From: Styela clava
Lineage: Eukaryota > Chordata > Ascidiacea > Stolidobranchia > Styelidae
Reading direction: 5' to 3'
NCBI RefSeq assembly: GCF_964204865.1
Contig: NC_135255.1
Span: 14,723,135 to 14,787,134 of the forward strand
Length of the DNA stretch: 64,000 bases
Shown: piece by piece, positions 60,601-64,000 of the stretch
How positions within the stretch are numbered: position 1 is the stretch's first letter
How the letters are laid out: every line of letters starts with the position of its first letter
Notes under the pieces: generated by a model
Told to the model about the DNA's origin: nothing
What the model saw: the letters and a program-made list of their open reading frames with translations, nothing else
Databases searched by the model: none
Made by a program: the position numbers and the translations under genes

Positions 60601-62440
60601 TTCTGCGACATTCTTCATAGCCACAGGTATGACCTTCAAACTGAACGACATGAGATGAAACATTGAAAAGCAAGTAAAAGCCTCGGAACTTGTGATGTTC
60701 TGACCCAGTAATATCGCTAAGACTATTGTTACTATCGTGGCCACGTAAGGTGTTAGTCCGGCCAACCCCATATTAAAACTTTGAAGAAACATTGCACGAT
60801 GAAGATACTTCCATTCGTTATTTCGTATATGATGAACAACTTTAGTGAAAGATTCCTCCCATGCATACATTTTAATAAGTTTAATGGAAGAGAGAATTTC
60901 ATTGATTGATTTTACTCTCTGGTCTGTAAATTTGACAGCTTTTTGTCTTAAAAGATTCAAAACTTTCATCAGACCAATTTGAAGCAGTAAAATTAGAATA
61001 AAAATACCGCAACCACTCAATGCAATTGGTCCAACTAAAAAACAAACGTAAGTGGTGCCAACCACGAACATAATAGGACCAGTTAACAGCAAATGTCCAA
61101 CATTAATAGCGTCAAATACGCGGTCACCATCGCTAGAGCATAAATTCACAATTTCTCCAACGCTCGAGGATTCTGTTGGTGGTACTTGGAGTATTTTTTG
61201 AAAAACTGCCATTGTTAATGCGGCCCGAGTGCGGGCTCCAGATCTCATGCTTACAGCAAATGACATGGAGAAGCAAATCAATCTTATCACTTCAGCTATC
61301 AGCATCCCAACGACTAGTAATATCCCGGCTTTCAAGTCTGAGTTTGAGGTTTCAACATATTGCAGCAAATACCTAACGACGATTCCATTACTTGCAAACT
61401 GTGCAAGAACAAAAAATAATATGCATATTGTAGAAACGGCCAGTCTTGTACGTATAAAACGGAAAATAACCCGTTTCAAAGATGCCAAGTCCCCTCTATT
61501 TTTTATCTCCTCAGACCATAATCGAACGAACCTCTGGCAGTTGGTTTCGGCAGCGTCATACTTTGGAACTTTCCACAGGCTTTCAATTGGAACTGGAGAC
61601 CTAAATACATATAGTATTAAATCACAGCCGATAGTAGATAAGAATTCATACCCGCTTAGTCGGAGTATACTATTAGACTCTCAGATATCAGCGATGTATA
61701 ATTGAATTGCATTTAATGCTTTAAAAAAATCATTTGCAAGTTTCCGAAAATGATCGCCAGTGGATCATACAGGCAGAAAATGCATAAATAATGCATCAAA
61801 AAAAAAAAAAATTGAGCTCGAAAAAATATAAAAAGGAGCTGAAATATAATGTTTTTATGAATTTCCAGCAAAATTTTTTATTTCATGTCACACTCGTCGA
61901 TTATCCTGCCACTTCAGAGTTTTCCTTGGGTACTCACTTGTGCAAACATGTTCCAAATTATTCAGGAAGTTTTTAATTTCACAGGGTTATGTTAGAACCG
62001 TGGCTGTATAACAATAATTTCAAACTGAAATATTTCGATAAGGCGGTTATCGCCGTACTGCAGTCTGTAATATACAAATTCCAGAAAATTTATCTCTTGT
62101 TATTTGTTACGGCACGGTGGTATGCATGCCCAAATGCTTCCGACTAAACTAGACATATCATTCACATATATATTTATATTACATCAGCGACTACCACAAA
62201 AATAAACTATTGGAATAGGGATTGAATATTAAACAACTTAGTAAATGCTCACCTGTATAACTTCCATACTAAGCCGGTTACCCACGAATAAAACACAGTG
62301 GAAAAGAATCCAGCATTATCAATGGGATGTCCGATTGCTTTCTTACTCCGATAAGGCAACAATGCTTTTGCAGAATTTCTGTATTTTCCACCTCTGCGAA
62401 ATTCCACATTAGGTTTGTTGTCTTTTTTATTACCTCCCAT
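57679..62440 (-). CDS. ABCC subfamily ABC transporter, ABCC5/11/12-like (2 exons)
   Basis: Predicted ATP-driven exporter of organic anions in the plasma membrane. Exons 62440-62253 and 61600-57679 join in phase to 1369 aa, the length of short MRPs (no TMD0). The N-terminus has GHPIDNAGFFSTVFYSW, as in ABCC5. Order: TMD1 (about residues 105-400), NBD1 with Walker A GRVGSGKSS (about 497), signature MSGGQKQR (about 588) and Walker B IYLLDDPLSAVDAH (about 608). Then TMD2, whose first extracellular loop has several N-glycosylation sequons (NVS, NFT, NFS, NST). NBD2 has Walker A GRTGSGKSS (about 1165), signature FSVGERQ (about 1267), Walker B VLILDEATASID (about 1288) and H-loop AHRLHT. NBD1 has Asp where NBD2 has the catalytic Glu, the usual ABCC asymmetry. 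An acceptor-like AATATGCAG lies 24 bases before the ATG. Almost the whole protein is one 3.9-kb exon, unlike the many-intron vertebrate ABCC genes. Confidence 0.95.
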
Positions 62441-64000
62441 GACAGATTTTTTTTTATAAATAACTGCATATTTAAAACAATGAGTAAATTACATTGATCA
62501 TAGCTCATATTGATAGATGATATTGTATAGACTATGAGATATAACGGTTCCGCTGCTTGGACAAGCCCAATTTAGCAAGCAAGTCAAATTCTCTAGATCT
62601 ACAACACACAACGAAATCGTATTCTCAAATATAGCTAAACAAGAAAACACGACGAGACATTATGGGACAAAACCCATTTTAAGGTTATTACCGAAGCCTA
62701 ATATAAAATAAGAAAATTGTACCCGGACTGTAACAGCCAGTCGCAAAATGATCGATACTTTCGTTTCTAGAATCAGGGAGGTATATGTGAAATATAAATC
62801 TTTCTCTTGTTGCGTAACAAGCAATGATTTTTTTCCAGGAATGAAACCAATAGAATTCTCTCCCTTTTTCTCCACGTAACGAGGCTGATAAACAAATCTT
62901 GTCGATGAACTATTTACACCGTAAAATCACAGGCCGTCCGTCAGTCAGCATGAAAATACTCTCCCTTACGAATTTCCAATCACGAATGCAGAATAAACGG
63001 AAACGAAATACTCTCCTATTTCAAATTTCTGATTTGGAAGCTGGGAATATCGAGCTTACCGATTGCGTATTTCAACACTCAGCAATCATCATCAGTACAT
63101 ATCTTAAAGTGGCCTCAAAAATGAATTGAGAAGTATTGGCCAGATCTTGGCAAGCTAGTGATAAGTTGCGATCAGAAAACATTTTTTAATAACGGAATTA
63201 GCCAATTTGGTCTCAAGCAATTAAACGCACGATATTTTGCTAAATAACTTGTTTTTACCAATTTATTCATATTCATGGACAGCCATTAAAAATATCTACC
63301 AGGCCCATTAGACTAGAGCACTAATGATCTACTAAATGTACAGCGATACTTTTAGGCGGGATATACGTACAGGTACAAAACTATTCAGGAATTCCGTCAA
63401 CATCCTACAATTCTTTTTTGCTGTGTGATCAGCCGCAATTCTGATTATATCTTTAGCATTGTCTATACACAACTTAAAATCATCTTGATAGTTTCGACCG
63501 CATCTACTTCTAACTCATTTAGTTTGAAAAGAATGCCGTCGTGGTAAATATTTAGAGAATAATTTTTCGCCCGACTCACAGGCAAATTCTTTGCAAGGAT
63601 ATTTATTACAAATTGTGGTACCGACACATTTTCATTTGCCCTACAGGTATATACGCGCTGGGACAATATACGGGATAAGTATACACATTACAACCTAGTC
63701 ATCACTTAATTAAAATTGATAATATATACAGCAGCTTGCGATTCTGTCATGCAGAGAATATCGGAAGTGGCACTATACACAGATCGTGTGAAGTCATTAG
63801 TGCTGTATGCGTGACTGCCACGGTGATGGCGCTAACGACCGCCAGAATTCGTAAAACATGTACATATTGATAATGGCGTTTCTGAAGTAAGCGTGATTAA
63901 GTTGCTTGAAAATTGGAATATTAACTTCAAAGAGATCACGTGACATACCATTCGCAGAAACTACCACAGGCAATAAATACAGTAAAATTGCGTAAAGACA
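62441..64000. other. Upstream of the ABC transporter gene
   Basis: No certain gene. On the minus strand, after an acceptor-like CCTGTAG, 63637-63463 encodes about 58 residues (VPQFVINILAKNLPVSRA, then a tail ending ETIKMILSCV) before a stop, with AATAAA (63263-63268) about 200 bases downstream. This could be the last exon of a gene lying beyond the window. I do not recognise it. Confidence 0.35.

Noticed and set aside
61486-61488. TTG at 61488 as the start of the ABC transporter
   Set aside because: The frame continues upstream to an acceptor at 61601 and joins in phase to an exon with a proper ATG at 62440.
61229-61705. Plus-strand frame of 158 codons
   Set aside because: It is antisense to the first membrane domain and the exon boundary of the ABC transporter; no family recognised.
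1-64000. Bacterial-style operons, CRISPR arrays, tRNA or rRNA genes
   Set aside because: None seen. The DNA is clearly eukaryotic, with spliced genes. Short tRNA-like GGTTCGAA hits lack a clover-leaf context.

Overview
The window reads as nuclear DNA of an invertebrate chordate, most likely an ascidian tunicate of the Ciona type. It is AT-rich, its genes have many short exons and small introns with plain GT..AG junctions, it is full of small palindromic DNA transposons, and it carries an orthologue-like cannabinoid receptor, a family essentially restricted to chordates. The species call is inference. No bacterial, viral, CRISPR, rRNA or tRNA feature was seen.

Six multi-exon genes could be assembled with every junction in phase. 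(1) 2671-15310, minus: a complete 13-exon SLC6 neutral amino acid transporter (655 aa, SLC6A15/17-20 clade). (2) 20993-23206, plus: a 5-exon HD-domain protein (194 aa) keeping the metal ligands and substrate-site residues of the bacterial PhnZ/TmpB organophosphonate oxygenases; this is the most unusual gene here. (3) 25019-29657, plus: an 8-exon cannabinoid-receptor-like GPCR (about 521 aa). (4) 31510-37833, minus: a 10-exon parvin (358 aa, two CH domains), with a phase-compatible possible alternative first exon at 40542-40584. (5) 50798-53881, plus: a 5-exon small secreted or surface C-type-lectin-like protein (174 aa). (6) 57679-62440, minus: an ABCC5-type ABC transporter (1369 aa) in only two exons, the second 3.9 kb long and uninterrupted. 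Two weaker exon candidates (46181-46322 signal peptide, 48301-48391 membrane anchor) may belong to an unrecognised surface protein.

The rest is intergenic or intronic and rich in mobile elements: an inverted-repeat family with AAGATGGCGG in its arms (8 copies), a family whose ends read ATATGGACAC (8 copies, two nearly identical and inverted 10 kb apart), three hAT-type elements with 8-bp target duplications (38510-39361, 25709-26104, 28783-28950), two further two-copy families, and two long-terminal-inverted-repeat elements (4484-4679, 51750-52581).

The genes do not form one pathway. They are unlinked functions typical of an animal chromosome: amino acid uptake, a predicted small-molecule oxygenase, lipid-type GPCR signalling, integrin-linked adhesion, a lectin-like surface protein and organic anion export. 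All exon boundaries were read by eye from splice signals and protein similarity, without alignment software.
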